Below are positions 62,449-64,000 of a stretch of DNA of 64,000 nt, in pieces. A model generated the notes under the pieces. That model was not told where the DNA came from, made no database searches, and saw only the letters and a list, made by a program, of their open reading frames with translations. The first letter of the stretch is position 1; every line of letters starts with the position of its first letter. This stretch comes from Thalassospira marina (GTDB lineage Bacteria; Pseudomonadota; Alphaproteobacteria; Rhodospirillales; Thalassospiraceae), in NCBI RefSeq assembly GCF_002844375.1, contig NZ_CP024199.1, positions 322,001 through 386,000 on the forward strand. Reading direction: 5' to 3'. Position numbers and translations under genes: made by a program.

Positions 62449-63573
62449 TCAGGTCAGATGGGGCTGATCAAGATATTCCTGGCTGCGCATTTCTGTCAGG
62501 CGCGAAACAGTACGCTGAAACTCAAACGAGAAGTCACCATCGGTGTAAAGGTCTTCGGGTTTGGTTTCCATGGCGCAGATCAGATTGGTTTTATGTTCAT
62601 ACATCGCATCGATCAGCGTGTTGAAACGCTTGGCCCAGTCGCGCCGGGAGGCAGGCATTTGCGGGATTAAATCGATGACGATGGTGTGAAAATGGGTTGC
62701 AAGGGCAATATAGTCCCCCGGGCCGAGCGGGCGGGTGCACAGTTCCTCGAACGTGAATCGCGCCACACCGGCACCGGTTTCACGAATGGCAATATCGCGG
62801 CCCTTCACGCGCAGGCTGCCGGCATCGACGCGCGCACCTTCGGTGACTTTGGCAAACAGTTCATCAATGCGCGCCGGGGTTTTATCATCGGCGGGATAAA
62901 CAAACACGTCGGCGGCTGTCAGGTTGCGCATGCGATAATCGGTGCGGCTGGCAAGTTCAAGCACATCAAGCTTTTCTTTGAGCATCTCAATGAAAGGCAG
63001 GAAGTTCTGGCGTTGCAGGCCATCCTTGTAAAGGTCGTCAGGCACACGGTTTGATGTGGTTACAACCACAACACCCCGGTCAAAAAGCTGTTCAAACAGG
63101 CGGCCAACGATCATGGCATCGGTGATATCGGTGATCTGCATTTCATCAAAACACAGAAGCCAGGCCTGTTTGGCCAGGTCCTTTGCGATGGGCGGGATCG
63201 GGTCTGATTCACTATCGCTGCGGCTTTGGCGGAATTTATGCAGCCTGTCATGCACATCCTGCATGAAATCGTGGAAATGGACCCGGCGTTTATGTTCAAC
63301 CGGGGCGGTTTCATAAAACAGGTCCATCAGCATCGATTTGCCACGGCCGACTTCGCCGTAAATATAAAGGCCCTGTGGCGGTTCCGGGTCGTTCCGGCGT
63401 TTGGTCAGGCCGAAACGTTCATACCAGGTGCCCTTGCCATTATTGGGCCGATAATCGCGCAAGGCGTTAAACAGGCTTTGCAGCTTTTCAGCGCACAGTT
63501 CCTGCATGCCATCGTGGGTCAATTCACCATCGGCGATTTTTTTACGGTATCGGGAAAGCGGGCCGTCAGACAT
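62449..63573 (-). CDS. zapE: AFG1/ZapE-family ATPase
   Basis: 374 aa from the ATG at 63573; a longer frame to 63627 is less likely. It is an AFG1-type P-loop ATPase; in E. coli ZapE associates with the division ring. Walker A is GEVGRGKS (73-80), Walker B is LLCFDEMQITD, and VVTTSNRVPDDLYKDGLQR and FEELCTRPLGPGDYIALA are family segments. Position directly upstream of mdh is conserved in alphaproteobacteria. Confidence 0.92.
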   Translation of the reverse strand: MSDGPLSRYRKKIADGELTHDGMQELCAEKLQSLFNALRDYRPNNGKGTWYERFGLTKRRNDPEPPQGLYIYGEVGRGKSMLMDLFYETAPVEHKRRVHFHDFMQDVHDRLHKFRQSRSDSESDPIPPIAKDLAKQAWLLCFDEMQITDITDAMIVGRLFEQLFDRGVVVVTTSNRVPDDLYKDGLQRQNFLPFIEMLKEKLDVLELASRTDYRMRNLTAADVFVYPADDKTPARIDELFAKVTEGARVDAGSLRVKGRDIAIRETGAGVARFTFEELCTRPLGPGDYIALATHFHTIVIDLIPQMPASRRDWAKRFNTLIDAMYEHKTNLICAMETKPEDLYTDGDFSFEFQRTVSRLTEMRSQEYLDQPHLT

Positions 63574-63792
63574 TCGGTAACTTTCAGGCAGTGGGACACG
63601 CAGTATGCCTGCGTAAGGGGCAGGCACAAATATGGCCCGGCAAAAAACGGCTGCCTATCAACCGGGAATTTGCCGGGCATATTTAGAACAAGAAGACATA
63701 AAACATCGTCTTCGTGCAATGCAATATGCGGGATGCTGTTCTGCTTTGCACCAGGCAGGTGGTCATGGCCGGGCCGGTGCGCAAGAAGGCCG

Positions 63793-64000
63793 TCAGATCA
63801 GGCGCATTTTCTTAAACAGCCAGACCTCAAGCCCGACCAGCAGGGCCAGGATGATGGAAACGCCCCAGAAACCCCAGGTGTTATCCGCTGCGGGAATACC
63901 ACCAACATTCACGCCTAGCAGGCCGGTAACAAAACTGATGGGCAGGAACAGCCCGGCAATTACGGTCAGCCAGTACATGGTGCGGTTCATGCGTTCGGTT
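63793..64000 (-). CDS. CorA/ZntB-family metal transporter, C-terminal part only
   Basis: About 69 residues of the C-terminus are in the window; the gene starts beyond base 64000. The sequence TERMNRTMYWLTVIAGLFLP, then FVTGLLGVNVGGIP, is the end of the first membrane helix with the GVN variant of the GMN signature, as in ZntB-like members. A second helix (WGVSIILALLVGLEVWLF) and a short basic tail follow. The frame is open to the edge. Ion specificity (magnesium, zinc) cannot be decided. Confidence 0.9.
   Translation of the reverse strand, partial: TERMNRTMYWLTVIAGLFLPISFVTGLLGVNVGGIPAADNTWGFWGVSIILALLVGLEVWLFKKMRLI

Overview
The window is a contiguous stretch of bacterial chromosome (or large replicon) from an alphaproteobacterium. 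I infer Rhodospirillales, and Thalassospira-like organisms fit best. The reasons are the alphaproteobacterial TCA order mdh-sucC-sucD-sucA-sucB-lpd with zapE upstream, an RpoE/ChrR-type ECF pair whose zinc ligands match the Rhodobacter ChrR pattern, two TRAP transporter sets (one DctPQM, one TAXI with a fused permease), malate synthase G and a SapC-family protein. No rRNA, tRNA or CRISPR array was seen.

Region 1 (about 1-13,500) is an accessory conjugation block, almost entirely on the minus strand. In transcription order it holds a TraK-like oriT-binding protein, a small XRE regulator, TraL- and TraM-like proteins (the IncP Tra1 order), then a P-type mating-pore operon: VirB2, VirB3, VirB4, a small membrane protein, VirB5/TrbJ, VirB6/TrbL, a small membrane protein, a VirB7-like lipoprotein, VirB8, VirB9 and VirB10. 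It ends in a twice-frameshifted secreted-protein gene that runs off the left edge. VirB11, the coupling protein and the relaxase are not in the window. VirB9 and VirB10 carry very long low-complexity segments. One plus-strand gene for a secreted protein sits inside the operon, antisense to the 5' end of trbL. The 800-bp spacer right of traK contains a run of tight hairpins and is the best place for an oriT and for the junction with the chromosome.

Region 2 (13.8-33.5 kb) is chromosomal housekeeping and metabolism: SapC, a fumarylacetoacetase-family enzyme, a TRIC-type channel, methionine aminopeptidase, glcB, an MFS exporter, a TAXI-TRAP system, an HI0933 flavoprotein, a diguanylate cyclase with a degenerate I-site, a TPR membrane protein, a D-lyxose-isomerase-family protein, a SIMPL protein, and a pair of 23S rRNA modification genes (a RluE-like synthase with a long Arg/Gly-rich tail, and rlmJ).

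Region 3 (33.5-42.7 kb) is a stress and membrane-lipid module. An rpoE-chrR pair is transcribed divergently from an operon for an FAD oxidoreductase, a DUF1365 protein, a CfaS-family methyltransferase, an MFS carrier and a DUF3833 lipoprotein. Both divergent transcripts have a TGATCC-N18-TA promoter. A converging operon (DUF6134-like, SDR, NTF2-like) overlaps the end of the first. The gene content resembles the singlet-oxygen regulon of Rhodobacter, which includes furan fatty acid genes.

Region 4 (42.9-52.6 kb) holds an RluA-family pseudouridine synthase, an AEC carrier, mgsA, a LysR regulator divergent from a TRAP-tautomerase-hydrolase operon (a small uptake and catabolic unit of unknown substrate), an apparently cytoplasmic GH18 enzyme and a parDE toxin-antitoxin pair.

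Region 5 (52.7-64 kb) is the TCA block lpd-sucB-sucA-sucD-sucC, mdh, a possible small gene, zapE, and the 3' end of a CorA/ZntB transporter that runs off the right edge.
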